The notes: generated by a model not told the origin, from the letters alone. A stretch of DNA of 49,163 nt from Pelotomaculum_B sp964543575 (GCA_964543575.1 CAZIYV010000008.1:1-49163); one strand, 5' to 3'; shown: positions 1 to 7,492, numbered from the stretch's first letter. Made by a program: numbers and translations.

Positions 1-1332
1 CTTGCTGCCGCGGTAGAAACGGTCAAAGACGTGCGGCAGGTGGCTTTCACTGATACCGGGCCCGTTATCTTGTACTGACAGCCGCACACCGTCGTCCTTT
101 TTAACCAGAGAAATCTGGATATGGCCCTTTTCAGGGTCGGTGTGCTGCACCGCGTTGTGAAACAGATTCAAAACCACCTGTTTCATTTTATCGGTATCAT
201 ATTTACATTTCAGGTCTGGTTCGATCAACAGGCTGAGCGTTCTGCCGCCGGCCAGGATACGAAGCTGCGGCTCCATGTCCCGGATAACGGTATCCAGCAT
301 GCCTTCTGTTAGCTCGATATGAGGCGTCCGGTCGAGTTTGGTCAGGAGCAGCAGATCATGCACCAGTTTAGTTAGGCGCACTGATTCGCTATGCATGCTG
401 TTTAAGGCTTTATGCAGCTGATCCGGTTGATTGGCCGCGCCGCGCAGCAGCACCTCCAAAAACCCGCGGATAGAGGTTAAAGGCGTGCGCAGCTCGTGTG
501 AGGCATCCGATATGAAACGGCGCATCTGTTCCTTGGTTTCTTGCTCGGCTTCAAAAGAGGCTTCCAGGCGCTCCAGCATCCCGTTAAAGGATTCCGCCAA
601 ACGGTCTATTTCCACCTGACCTTGCCGGGTCGGGAAACGCCTGGCCAAATTCCCGGCATCGATTTGTCCCGCGGTATCCACCATCTTGGATAAAGGATCC
701 AGCGTTCTTTTAAGGATAGGTAAAAAGCCGAGCAGGCCAAACAGCATGGCCATGAGAGAAAGGAATAAAAAAGTGAGCAGCTGCCGGATAAGCAGTTCCT
801 TGAGCGGGCTGGTCAAAGTGCTTATTTGCACGACGCCTAGAATCTGTCCGTGCTCAAAAACCGGTTGTAATACTATTAATTGTTCCACACCCCCGGAGCT
901 AATTACTTTGTAGTTTATCTTTGGCCTGGGCTTCGGATCCGATCCCTGTCTTCTCTCCAGCACATACAGATACTCCTTCGTATCCAATACCGGAGGATTC
1001 ATGCCGCCGGGCCCGTTGGACAACACTGAATAGTTGCCCTGCAAGTCTATAAAGGCCAACTCGGCCTCAGGAATAAATAAACGTGACTGGCGCGTGTCCC
1101 CCTCCGTGCTTGTACCGGAATGCTGCCAGGAAGCGGGAGCAATGGATGCGATCTGGCTCTGCATGCTGGCAGCTTTATTTCTGTATATAACATCCCGCAT
1201 AAAAACATATTGAAAAAGGCCGATGAGCGCAAGCAAAACGGCCATGATCAGCAGCGAGCGGGAAAGCAGTTGGACCCGCAGTGAGTTGGGAGTAAAAAAT
1301 GCTTTGAATCGCGTGGCTTTCTTTTGGCTCAT
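1..1332 (-). CDS. Sensor histidine kinase, C-terminus cut by window edge
   Basis: Membrane sensor kinase that autophosphorylates on histidine and passes phosphate to the response regulator encoded just upstream. The 444 visible codons show a basic N-terminus, a first membrane segment near residues 27-45, an extracytoplasmic sensor region, a second membrane segment near 190-210, a HAMP-like linker, a HisKA box (FISDASHELRTPLTSIRG), then an ATPase domain with N box (NLFHNAVQHT), G1 box (DNGPGIS) and F box (FDRFYRG). The G2 region lies off the left edge. Its ATG overlaps the regulator stop by 4 bp (ATGA), so the two are translationally coupled. Signal sensed is unknown. Confidence 0.93.
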   Translation of the reverse strand, partial: MSQKKATRFKAFFTPNSLRVQLLSRSLLIMAVLLALIGLFQYVFMRDVIYRNKAASMQSQIASIAPASWQHSGTSTEGDTRQSRLFIPEAELAFIDLQGNYSVLSNGPGGMNPPVLDTKEYLYVLERRQGSDPKPRPKINYKVISSGGVEQLIVLQPVFEHGQILGVVQISTLTSPLKELLIRQLLTFLFLSLMAMLFGLLGFLPILKRTLDPLSKMVDTAGQIDAGNLARRFPTRQGQVEIDRLAESFNGMLERLEASFEAEQETKEQMRRFISDASHELRTPLTSIRGFLEVLLRGAANQPDQLHKALNSMHSESVRLTKLVHDLLLLTKLDRTPHIELTEGMLDTVIRDMEPQLRILAGGRTLSLLIEPDLKCKYDTDKMKQVVLNLFHNAVQHTDPEKGHIQISLVKKDDGVRLSVQDNGPGISESHLPHVFDRFYRGSK

Positions 1333-2012
1333 GGCAGATCAACCCGGTAACCGGATCCACGCAGGGTCCGTATTAATGTGTGGTCTTTATCGTTTAATTT
1401 ATCACGCAAGGAACGGATATACACCTCAACGATGTTGTCCTCTCCTCCAAAATCGTAGCCCCATACTTTATCCAGGATCATCGTTTTACTTAAAACCAGC
1501 CCGTGATTGAGTACTAAAAATTTTAGCAGCTCATATTCTGTTGGAGACAGTTCCAAGACCCGCTTTTCGAGCTTGATTTCTTTGCGGCGGTCATCGATCA
1601 GAAAAGGGCCGATTACCACTTCCCCGAACAAGTTTGGAAATTGATTGCGGATCCTGGCATAGATCCTGGCCAGCAGTTCCTCGAAACTAAACGGTTTTAC
1701 CATGTAATCATCAGCGCCAAGCGTAAGACCCTTGACCCGGTCATCCACCTCATCCTTGGCCGTCAGCATGATCACCGCCACATTCTCCGATTTTTTGATC
1801 ATCCGGCACACTTCGAAGCCGTCCATGCCGGGCATCATAACGTCGAGAATAACCACGTGCGGCTGGAATTGCTTGATCATGGTAATGGCCGTCATGCCGT
1901 CCTGGGCGGTCTGCACATCAAATCCTTCATTTTGCAGGCCCAGCTCTAAAAATTGCAGTATGTTCGGCTCATCATCCACCAATAATATTTTGATGCCTTT
2001 TAACTGTTTCAT
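1329..2012 (-). CDS. OmpR/PhoB-family response regulator
   Basis: DNA-binding response regulator of 227 residues, first gene of a two-gene operon with the sensor kinase. Receiver domain at about 7-120 has the acidic pair D13/D14, phospho-acceptor D57 (VVILDVMMPGMDG), T84 and K106; a winged-helix output domain occupies about 130-227 (ELSPTEYELLKFL, then the GSGYRVD wing). The start has a purine-rich sequence upstream. It is divergent from the Spo0E-like gene across a 194-bp gap. Overall layout resembles PhoP/RegX3-type regulators, but targets cannot be told from the sequence. Confidence 0.95.
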   Translation of the reverse strand: MKQLKGIKILLVDDEPNILQFLELGLQNEGFDVQTAQDGMTAITMIKQFQPHVVILDVMMPGMDGFEVCRMIKKSENVAVIMLTAKDEVDDRVKGLTLGADDYMVKPFSFEELLARIYARIRNQFPNLFGEVVIGPFLIDDRRKEIKLEKRVLELSPTEYELLKFLVLNHGLVLSKTMILDKVWGYDFGGEDNIVEVYIRSLRDKLNDKDHTLIRTLRGSGYRVDLP

Positions 2013-2095
2013 TCCTGAACAACCACCTTCACAGTTGTCATCCTGTTAATATTATCTCGGTTATAACTGAAACTCTACTGAGTGAAAACTGAAAA

Positions 2096-2104
2096 TTTGT
2101 TGAA
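2096..2104 (+). promoter_or_regulatory. Possible Spo0A box variant
   Basis: TTTGTTGAA, one mismatch from the 0A-box core TTTGTCGAA. It lies in the divergent gap about 100 bp upstream of the Spo0E-like gene, where sporulation control would make sense. A single degenerate 9-mer in AT-rich DNA is weak evidence. Confidence 0.25.
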
Positions 2105-2206
2105 TATCTGATTTTAATTTTTTAAAGAAAAATTATGCCATAATTGTGCAGGATTTTACAAAATTATGGCGAATGTCTATATTAAACCTATCGGGGGAGA
2201 GACATT

Positions 2207-2356
2207 ATGTCAAGCTTAGAACTTATTGTAGAGATAGAAAAGCTGCGTCGGGTTATGAGCACCCTAGCTTCATACGGCTGCAGCACGGGAGATTTGTTAG
2301 AAGTAAGCCAACAACTGGATCGATTGATTGTGCAGTATCAAAAGACCGCCGGGTAA
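2207..2356 (+). CDS. Spo0E-family aspartyl phosphatase-like peptide
   Basis: A 49-residue protein. Spo0E-family peptides dephosphorylate Spo0A~P and so delay sporulation. The sequence shows two predicted helices: residues 3-19 (LELIVEIEKLRRVM) and residues 28-44 carrying the family signature SQQLD (34-38) followed by RLIVQY, as in SQELD-LI. ATG was chosen because GGGGGAG sits about 10 bases upstream. It is divergent from the response regulator, and its stop lies in the loop of its own terminator. Family assignment rests on length and signature alone. Confidence 0.8.
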   Translation: MSSLELIVEIEKLRRVMSTLASYGCSTGDLLEVSQQLDRLIVQYQKTAG

Positions 2357-2366
2357 GGCGGTTTTT
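2345..2366 (+). terminator. Terminator of the Spo0E-like gene
   Basis: Stem ACCGCC/GGCGGT with six-base loop, then TTTT. The stop codon of the gene forms part of the loop. Confidence 0.7.
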
Positions 2367-2394
2367 ACTATTTAATTTTTGGTGTCAAAAAATA

Positions 2395-2440
2395 ACACAA
2401 GGGATTTTCACTAGTAAAGGGTGAGAATCCCTTGTGTTTT
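2395..2440. terminator. Bidirectional terminator between Spo0E-like gene and tRNA-Ser
   Basis: Perfect 12-bp stem ACACAAGGGATT/AATCCCTTGTGT around a 19-base loop. TTTTAT follows on the plus strand and TTATTTTTT on the minus strand, so it can end the tadA/tRNA-Ser transcript as well as read-through from the left. Confidence 0.8.
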
Positions 2441-2445
2441 ATATC

Positions 2446-2539
2446 TGGCGGAGAGACAGGGATTCGAACCCTGGAAACCGCTCATCACGGTTTACTCGAT
2501 TTCGAGTCGAGCGCCTTCGACCAGCTCGGCCATCTCTCC
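2446..2539 (-). tRNA. tRNA-Ser(CGA)
   Basis: Long-variable-arm tRNA with acceptor GGAGAGA/TCTCTCC, discriminator G and encoded CCA; T-arm GGTTCGAATCC; anticodon loop CTCGAAA gives CGA, reading UCG. Its 5' half overlaps the 3' end of tadA: the last 16 sense codons and stop of tadA are read from the tRNA acceptor, D and anticodon arms. Confidence 0.95.
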
Positions 2540-2998
2540 AGCTGCTTTCTTCACTCTTAATTCCCGGAAAAACCGCTGCAATAGGCTGCGGCATTCTTCT
2601 TCCAGCACACCGGCCACAACCTCAACCTGGTGGTTAAAGCGCGGCTGCCTGACCACGTCAATCACCGAATCAACAGCTCCGGACTTCGGGTCGGCGGCGC
2701 CGTAAACCAGCGTTTTCACCCTGAATTGAACCAGCGCCCCGGCACACATGGGGCAGGGCTCCAGGGTTGAGTAAACTGTAGTCCCGCTGAGCCGCCAGTC
2801 TCCCAGTCGCCCGGCAGCTTCCCGCAGGGCCAGCATTTCAGCGTGGGCGGCGCTGTCCTTCAAGACCTCGCGCAAATTGTGCCCCCGCCCGATAATTTCG
2901 TCTCCCAGCGCCACAACAGCGCCGACGGGCACTTCACCCAGGCGGTAAGCTTTTTCAGCTTCCAGCAGGGCTTCACGCATGAATCCGGCGTGGTCCAA
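2492..2998 (-). CDS. tadA: tRNA adenosine(34) deaminase TadA
   Basis: Converts wobble adenosine to inosine in tRNA-Arg(ACG), whose gene is also in this window. Zinc-dependent cytidine deaminase fold: HAE (SAAHAEMLAL, ligand His plus proton-shuttle Glu) and PCPMCAGA (two ligand Cys). I prefer TTG at 2998 (then DHAGFMREALLEA), preceded by AAAGGGG at 8 bases, giving 168 residues, close to the family norm. The open frame continues upstream to 3097 without a better ribosome site. The C-terminal about 16 residues are encoded by tRNA-Ser DNA. Confidence 0.93.
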   Translation of the reverse strand: MDHAGFMREALLEAEKAYRLGEVPVGAVVALGDEIIGRGHNLREVLKDSAAHAEMLALREAAGRLGDWRLSGTTVYSTLEPCPMCAGALVQFRVKTLVYGAADPKSGAVDSVIDVVRQPRFNHQVEVVAGVLEEECRSLLQRFFRELRVKKAAGEMAELVEGARLEIE

Positions 2999-3201
2999 AC
3001 CGTATGCCCCTTTAACCCAAAATACGCGCCGCAGGCTTACCGCGAGCAAACTTTGACCCGGTTCCAGGCGCCTTATTAGCTTAGCATAACCCTTCAAGCC
3101 GTGTCAAGCCTGCAAAACAGGATGAGCAAGAGAAGCATAAAAATATTTTTAAGGGCAACACTTTTGTAAATGCGAAAAAATAAATAATGGAGGCAACGCC
3201 T

Positions 3202-3351
3202 GTGCAAAAAAATGAAAAACCGTTTAAAGAGCCTTCCTTTGCTCCAGGGGATGATGACAAACTGGAACTGAAGGCCGGCAAAAAAGATAAACAAAAAGGC
3301 AATTTTACCCACGTAACAGCTTTATCTTTTGATGAAGTCGACCCCAGTTAA
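3202..3351 (+). CDS. Small charged hypothetical protein
   Basis: A 49-residue hydrophilic, Lys/Asp-rich protein with no membrane segment, ending in a compact block (VTALSFDEVDPS). GTG at 3202 was chosen because GGAGG lies 8 bases upstream; an in-frame ATG at 3187 overlaps that ribosome site. Not recognised. It overlaps nothing and precedes a small membrane protein by 28 bases, so the two may be co-transcribed. Confidence 0.5.
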   Translation: MQKNEKPFKEPSFAPGDDDKLELKAGKKDKQKGNFTHVTALSFDEVDPS

Positions 3352-3379
3352 AAATTATGGAAAAAGGAGGTCTGTTGAA

Positions 3380-3532
3380 TTGTACCTGGCACTGCCGTTT
3401 TTTACGCTGGAACTGAGCAGTAACCCGGCTTTAAATAAAAATTTGATCATGCTATTAACCATATTAATCTTATGGGTGGTCTCTTCAAGACTGTTCCTTT
3501 ATTTTAGAAGCAGGCGGCTGCGTAACAAGTAA
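3380..3532 (+). CDS. Small single-span membrane protein
   Basis: About 50 residues, with one hydrophobic helix (residues about 21-38, LIMLLTILILWVV) followed by a strongly basic tail (RSRRLRNK), predicting an inside-facing C-terminus. TTG at 3380 is preceded by AAAAAGGAGG at 9 bases. An in-frame ATG at 3329 overlaps the previous gene. Function unknown; size and layout resemble small membrane peptides of sporulating clostridia. Confidence 0.45.
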   Translation: MYLALPFFTLELSSNPALNKNLIMLLTILILWVVSSRLFLYFRSRRLRNK

Positions 3533-3613
3533 TTAAAGCCGCCCATGGATCATTTTTACTTTTGGTGCTAAACTGAATATAATAAATCCAATCTTTCGGG
3601 AAGGTCCTCCAAT

Positions 3614-4264
3614 ATGAAAAAATTTTTGGGCATGAAAGAACCTGTAAACACATTAACCCACTTCGCGACACTGATTGCATCTGTTGGTGGCCTGATCTTC
3701 CTGGTCCTTAAAACCAGGTCCAACACCCCCAAGCTCATAACCATGACGGTTTACGGGGTCAGCATTATTCTGTTGTACGGGGCCAGTTCGTTATATCACT
3801 GGGTAAAAACAACACCGCGCAAAAGTTTAATACTGAAAAAGCTGGATCATATCGCCATCTACCTGCTTATCTCGGGCTCTTACACACCAGTGTTTTATTA
3901 CGGGCTGACCGGAACCTGGAGGTGGGCTATGCTAATCTCGGTTTGGGCACTGGCTTTTACCGGCATACTGCTGAAAATTTGGTTCATCTCTGTCCCACGC
4001 TATGTTTCCACCGTCTTTTATATCACTTTGGGCTGGATTGCCCTGGTTCCATTTTTACATCTGTTCGGGAACCTGCCTGCAGGGGCAATCTACATGATGT
4101 TTATGGGCGGGGTGGCCTATACTGTCGGAGCCATTATCTACGCCACCAAATGTATTAACCTGTTTCCCAACCGTTTTGGTTTTCACGAAATATTTCACCT
4201 GTTTGTTATGGCCGGAAGCATTATTCATTTCATCATGATAGTCCGTTATTTTGTACCACTTTAA
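3614..4264 (+). CDS. Hemolysin III / PAQR-family membrane protein
   Basis: A 216-residue protein with seven predicted membrane helices. Diagnostic family residues: SSLYHW after helix 2, LDHIAIYLLISGSYTP in helix 3, and a C-terminal HEIFHLFVMAGSIIHF, whose histidines form the metal site of the PAQR superfamily. The name hemolysin III is historical; the bacterial role is unclear, possibly lipid or membrane homeostasis. Own terminator downstream; monocistronic by layout. Confidence 0.9.
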   Translation: MKKFLGMKEPVNTLTHFATLIASVGGLIFLVLKTRSNTPKLITMTVYGVSIILLYGASSLYHWVKTTPRKSLILKKLDHIAIYLLISGSYTPVFYYGLTGTWRWAMLISVWALAFTGILLKIWFISVPRYVSTVFYITLGWIALVPFLHLFGNLPAGAIYMMFMGGVAYTVGAIIYATKCINLFPNRFGFHEIFHLFVMAGSIIHFIMIVRYFVPL

Positions 4265-4290
4265 AATCACAGGCCGGGCAAATTTAAAAA

Positions 4291-4315
4291 AAGGCTGCTT
4301 AGCGCAGTCTTTTTG
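4291..4315 (+). terminator. Terminator after the hemolysin III gene
   Basis: Stem AGGCTGC/GCAGTCT (one G-U pair), five-base loop, then TTTTT. Confidence 0.65.
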
Positions 4316-4386
4316 TGTTTACCTGGAAGGAATTACCAGGCAGGCGGCGAACCTTATATTTATTGATGAAAGAGGAGGACTGTTTT

Positions 4387-4731
4387 GTGGGAAACCTGAT
4401 GCCGATCAACATGCCGGGTAAAAAAGAGAAAGCGAATGCACCGGCGGGACAAGCACTCGTATCAAATGTGGATATGCTGCCAGAAGAAATTCCGTCAAAG
4501 GCGGTGGTGCCGACCATAGACATATATTCCGCCAGTGTCTTTTTGAGAATATCACAAAAGATGTTTGAAGATACCCTTGACAGCCGCATTTCCCTTTTAG
4601 AAAAAAAACTAGGGGAAAGAGACCGGGATATAATGCGGGCTATGAGAAGGATTCAAGCAAGAATGCTCTTGCAGCAGCATAAAGTCCACATTCCCTGGTG
4701 GCAAAAACTGTTTAAGAAAAAAAATAAGTAG
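4387..4731 (+). CDS. Hypothetical protein with C-terminal basic helix
   Basis: 114 residues. The N-terminal third is Pro/Ala-rich and probably disordered; residues about 55-95 form a charged helix (SRISLLEKKLGERDRDIMRAM), and the end is IPWWQKLFKKKNK. The WW-plus-lysine tail after a coiled helix resembles the C-terminus of DUF3967-type proteins, but there is no HTH here. GTG at 4387 follows GAGGAGG by 8 bases. Function unknown; a peripheral membrane role through the amphipathic basic tail is a guess. Confidence 0.6.
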   Translation: MGNLMPINMPGKKEKANAPAGQALVSNVDMLPEEIPSKAVVPTIDIYSASVFLRISQKMFEDTLDSRISLLEKKLGERDRDIMRAMRRIQARMLLQQHKVHIPWWQKLFKKKNK

Positions 4732-4839
4732 CTTTTTTGCTCCGTATATAGAGATGGGCCTAATAACGGTGGCAATTGCGTTGAAACAGGTCTAGCAGTT
4801 AAAATCGTTAAATTTTCACATTCAAAAGGGGGGATATAG

Positions 4840-4845
4840 TATAAT
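4840..4845 (+). promoter_or_regulatory. Possible -10 element of the 146-residue membrane protein gene
   Basis: TATAAT, with TTCACA 19 bases upstream as a poor -35. It lies 45 bases before the TTG start. Spacing is off optimum, so this is tentative. Confidence 0.35.
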
Positions 4846-4889
4846 GTAGTATTATCAACTTAAAATTAATTCTATGAGGTACACTAACC

Positions 4890-5330
4890 TTGGAAAAAGC
4901 TTTATTGATTTTGGTTAACTTAATAAATGACTTGCATGATTTTATTGTAAACATCTTTAGATTTCTAGGCTTCGGTTTAACAGATAAGGACCTTCATTTC
5001 TGGTTTGTCGGGGTTGTCGGCACAGCAATCTTTGTAGTATCTGATTTAATTTTCAGGTATGCTGCCAGATGGAATATCTCAGTCATTTCTTTCATTTATA
5101 CTTTTACGGTTCTGATAGTGGTCGTATTTGGATTGGAAATTGAGCAAAAAATAACAGGCAGAGGCGCCATGGAATTTGCCGACATCGTTTCAGGACTATG
5201 GGGGTTTATAGCTATATTTAGCGTGTTCTTGGCGATAAAAGCAACACTCTATTTGACTAAGAAGCTCTACAAAAAATTCAGTAGTAAAGCGAGGCAGGGG
5301 TTAACAAAAACCTGTTCTAAAACTAAGTAA
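4890..5330 (+). CDS. Hypothetical membrane protein, three predicted helices
   Basis: 146 residues with an amphipathic N-terminal helix and hydrophobic segments near 38-55, 65-85 and 105-125, then a basic cytoplasmic tail (KKLYKKFSSKARQ). TTG start follows GAGGT by 9 bases. The central block (FWFVGVVGTAIFVVSDLIFR) has an acidic residue within a helix. Not recognised. A strong hairpin follows. Confidence 0.65.
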   Translation: MEKALLILVNLINDLHDFIVNIFRFLGFGLTDKDLHFWFVGVVGTAIFVVSDLIFRYAARWNISVISFIYTFTVLIVVVFGLEIEQKITGRGAMEFADIVSGLWGFIAIFSVFLAIKATLYLTKKLYKKFSSKARQGLTKTCSKTK

Positions 5331-5376
5331 AACAACCTCTAAAAAAGCCCATGCTCCCTTTATAGAAAAACAACAA

Positions 5377-5396
5377 CCCCGCAACTCCTTGCGGGG
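5377..5396. terminator. Convergent terminator, membrane protein gene and tRNA-Arg(CCT)
   Basis: Perfect 8-bp stem CCCCGCAA/TTGCGGGG with CTCC loop. The minus strand continues TTGTTGTTTTT; the plus strand continues CTTACTGTTTTT. Confidence 0.75.
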
Positions 5397-5407
5397 CTTA
5401 CTGTTTT

Positions 5408-5484
5408 TGGCGCGCCCGGAGGGACTCGAACCCCCGGCACGCGGTTTAGGAAACCGCTGCTCTATCCACCTGAGCTACGGGCGC
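5408..5484 (-). tRNA. tRNA-Arg(CCT)
   Basis: 77-nt tRNA with acceptor GCGCCCG/CGGGCGC, discriminator G, encoded CCA; D-arm AGCTCAGGTGGATAGAGC; anticodon loop TTCCTAA gives CCT (reads AGG); T-arm GGGGTTCGAGTCCC. Confidence 0.96.
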
Positions 5485-5620
5485 AAAATAAAATCGGACA
5501 TTGGGAACATGATATAGTATAGCGGAGTTGAGAATCCTTTGTCAAGAACCGGGCTAAATAAATAGAACCCTGCGAATGATTGCACGGTTCCGTTTTACAG
5601 TGTTGCGACCAGGCGTTTTT

Positions 5621-5689
5621 TTATAAAACTGTCCCCAGAATACCAACTAACGTTATGACCAGAATAATAAGAATAAGCACGTTTACCAT
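5621..5689 (-). CDS. Putative 22-residue membrane micropeptide
   Basis: ATG with GGAGGGG exactly 8 bases upstream opens a 22-codon frame, MVNVLILIILVITLVGILG plus TVL, almost entirely aliphatic and long enough for one membrane span. There is no charged residue. It sits alone between tRNA-Arg(CCT) and a convergent hairpin. The strong ribosome site and purely hydrophobic composition argue for a real peptide, but it could be chance. Confidence 0.4.
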   Translation of the reverse strand: MVNVLILIILVITLVGILGTVL

Positions 5690-5790
5690 TATTTAAACCC
5701 CTCCGGCAGATATTTTAGATAAGTGTATACCGGAATAATTAAAAGCCCATTAAAATACAATTAAAATTTTTTAATATTTTCATTAACAGA

Positions 5791-5818
5791 AAGACTCCGG
5801 TTTTCCGGAGTCTTTTTA
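5791..5818 (+). terminator. Hairpin with T-run
   Basis: Perfect 10-bp stem AAGACTCCGG/CCGGAGTCTT, TTTT loop, plus-strand T-run. On the minus strand it lies 40 bp after the SLBB gene with a weaker T-tract, so it may serve that gene. Confidence 0.6.
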
Positions 5819-5855
5819 TAAACAAAATACTATTCAAACCTTTACTTTTATTGCG

Positions 5856-6452
5856 TTAATTTCCCTTTTTACTGTCATAGACTTTTGTACTCACTCCCGC
5901 CGGTTGTTCTGTACCGTACACCGGTGAGTTTGACGTGGGGGCGGGACTGGATATTACTGAACCCTTCTGGCTGGCGGCGCCAGATGTTTTAGAACCTGTC
6001 CCTGACGGGGGTGAGAAAACATTTCGATCAGGAGTTCCAACTGATTCAGTCTGTTTTGCGGGCTGGCTTTTATTGGTAACTGAATCAGTCTGTACAGGCG
6101 TCTTTAGAGGAACAGAGATATCCTGCCCGTTATAAACCTCCTCTGTAAGGTTTAATAAATCCAAATCGGCTTCCTCAGCCGGACTGGCCAGGAAGATAAC
6201 CTCCAACACCGTAGAACCTGGGGGAACTTGGTAAACACCCGGCTGTAAAACTGCCCCTGTTACCTTAACGGTCAAATCACCGGTTTTATTCTCTCCTGCC
6301 ACCGGCCCGCCGGCAGCCTTTTCTTTAACTTGACCCAACCAGTATCCCCCACCAATAAAAATAACAGCCATAATTAAGAATATGACTATTTGCTTCTTCC
6401 TTAGAGACTCTTTTCTTTTTAATGTTTTTAGTTCTCTTTCAGGCCTTATCAT
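5856..6452 (-). CDS. Membrane-anchored SLBB-domain protein
   Basis: 198 residues. Lys-rich N-terminus, one membrane helix at about 22-40 (IVIFLIMAVIFIGGGYWLG), then an SLBB (beta-grasp) domain at about 60-118 with VKVTGAVLQPGVYQVPPGST and the closing NGQDISVP. Residues after 120 are Ser/Thr/Pro-rich and probably disordered. This matches the N-terminal half of ComEA, but the DNA-binding helix-hairpin-helix domain is absent. It could be a surface polysaccharide or DNA binder. No clear ribosome site before the ATG, so the start is uncertain. Confidence 0.75.
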   Translation of the reverse strand: MIRPERELKTLKRKESLRKKQIVIFLIMAVIFIGGGYWLGQVKEKAAGGPVAGENKTGDLTVKVTGAVLQPGVYQVPPGSTVLEVIFLASPAEEADLDLLNLTEEVYNGQDISVPLKTPVQTDSVTNKSQPAKQTESVGTPDRNVFSPPSGTGSKTSGAASQKGSVISSPAPTSNSPVYGTEQPAGVSTKVYDSKKGN

Positions 6453-6605
6453 AGCTTAGGATTAATTCTCTATAAGAATCAAAACCCCTTCTTTCTGAAA
6501 AGAGTAAGAAATGCAATAACATCATAGCAGCTTGCTTGCGCATATAAAGAACTGTCCAGGGGATATTAAAGTTATACATTTTTTAAAAATGGGAGGTTGA
6601 TTACA

Positions 6606-6761
6606 ATAAGTTGGTTTAATAATCTCGGCTTGTTTATAGGCATTTCTCTTTTTCTCCTGGCTGTAGCAGTCCTGTTTTTCTTATATTATTTCAGCGGGCG
6701 CAGAGTGTTTGGCGGTACAATTAAAACGGGTGAAGGCAACAAAAAACCGGGGGATGAGTAA
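6606..6761 (+). CDS. Small membrane protein with apparent AUA start
   Basis: 51 codons: SWFNNLGLFIGIS, then a hydrophobic stretch through FFLYYFSGRR and a polar tail. GGGAGGTTGATT is an extended Shine-Dalgarno, and the in-frame ATA at 6606 is 9 bases after GGAGG. The only canonical in-frame option, TTG at 6597, directly abuts GGAGG, too close for normal initiation. Own terminator follows at the stop. Either a near-cognate start or a base error. Function unknown. Confidence 0.5.
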   Translation: MSWFNNLGLFIGISLFLLAVAVLFFLYYFSGRRVFGGTIKTGEGNKKPGDE

Positions 6762-6791
6762 ACCGGAGGTTCTTATAAGCCTCCGGTTTTT
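6761..6791 (+). terminator. Terminator of the 51-codon membrane protein gene
   Basis: 9-bp stem AACCGGAGG/CCTCCGGTT, then TTTTT; it starts at the stop codon. Confidence 0.75.
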
Positions 6792-6803
6792 ATATCAGAT
6801 GAA

Positions 6804-7325
6804 TTAGTCTGCAAAAATTTCATTTAAATCTATCTTCTCAAAACTCTCTGCTAAGGTTTTGCTTGAGCCCTTGTAGGAAATAATTTTACTTTTCCTGTTC
6901 TTCATAGTAACTAATATCTTAAATTCTATATATGTTTCTGCCGGCAAATTTACACCCGATTCACTAATTATCTCCCTTTCCCTGGCACGCTGTTTAAGCC
7001 GATCGTGTAAAAAGCCGGAAATAATGTTTAATAATGTTGGAAGAAAAGTATAAGAGGTAATTATAGTTGGAAGTGAAATATTTCCTGTAGTTGAACAAAG
7101 CGTTTTTAGCGATTTTGTTGGGGAGCAGTATTCAATACTATGCTCTGGGTGGTTTAAAGTACAGTAATTGTAAAATGCTTCTGCAATATGCTCAAATAAT
7201 TCGTATATAGATGGCAATAATAAAATATTTGCTTTCTCAAGCTCCATTATTCTAGCAGGATCATCAATATCCAATGATCTCAAGTAATTGTCAAGCTTAT
7301 CTGTAGTTTCCGAGAACGTAAACAT
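6804..7325 (-). CDS. Hypothetical protein, AT-rich
   Basis: 173 residues, no signal peptide or membrane helix. The N-terminal half is helical with several Cys (NYCTLNHPEHSIEYCS), the C-terminal half looks alpha/beta (YIEFKILVTMKNRKSK). AGAGGG precedes the ATG. It is clearly more AT-rich than neighbouring genes, which suggests a recent arrival or low expression. I recognise no family. Confidence 0.65.
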   Translation of the reverse strand: MFTFSETTDKLDNYLRSLDIDDPARIMELEKANILLLPSIYELFEHIAEAFYNYCTLNHPEHSIEYCSPTKSLKTLCSTTGNISLPTIITSYTFLPTLLNIISGFLHDRLKQRAREREIISESGVNLPAETYIEFKILVTMKNRKSKIISYKGSSKTLAESFEKIDLNEIFAD

Positions 7326-7459
7326 ATAATCCCTCTTCTCTCTGACATTTTATTATTTAATTATACATGAGCATTTACGGTTGAACCATGTGTTTTAAAC
7401 ATTAACGGAGAATACTTACCCTGGCAAAAAGATCCTCTTTACCAACAGATTATATATTC

Positions 7460-7492
7460 AAACCGCCAGCGTTGCAGGCTGGCGGTTTGAAC
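7460..7492. terminator. Terminator-like hairpin
   Basis: 11-bp perfect stem AAACCGCCAGC/GCTGGCGGTTT with 7-base loop. Lies downstream of tRNA-Arg(ACG) on the minus strand. A second hairpin (GGCTCCGG/CCGGAGCC, 7515-7534) lies between it and the tRNA. The rest of 7326-7459 holds nothing I can identify. Confidence 0.5.

Noticed and set aside
2540..3100. SRP RNA gene expected near tadA in Bacillota
   Set aside because: No GGTCAGGTCCGGAAGGAAGC-type core here or elsewhere in the window.
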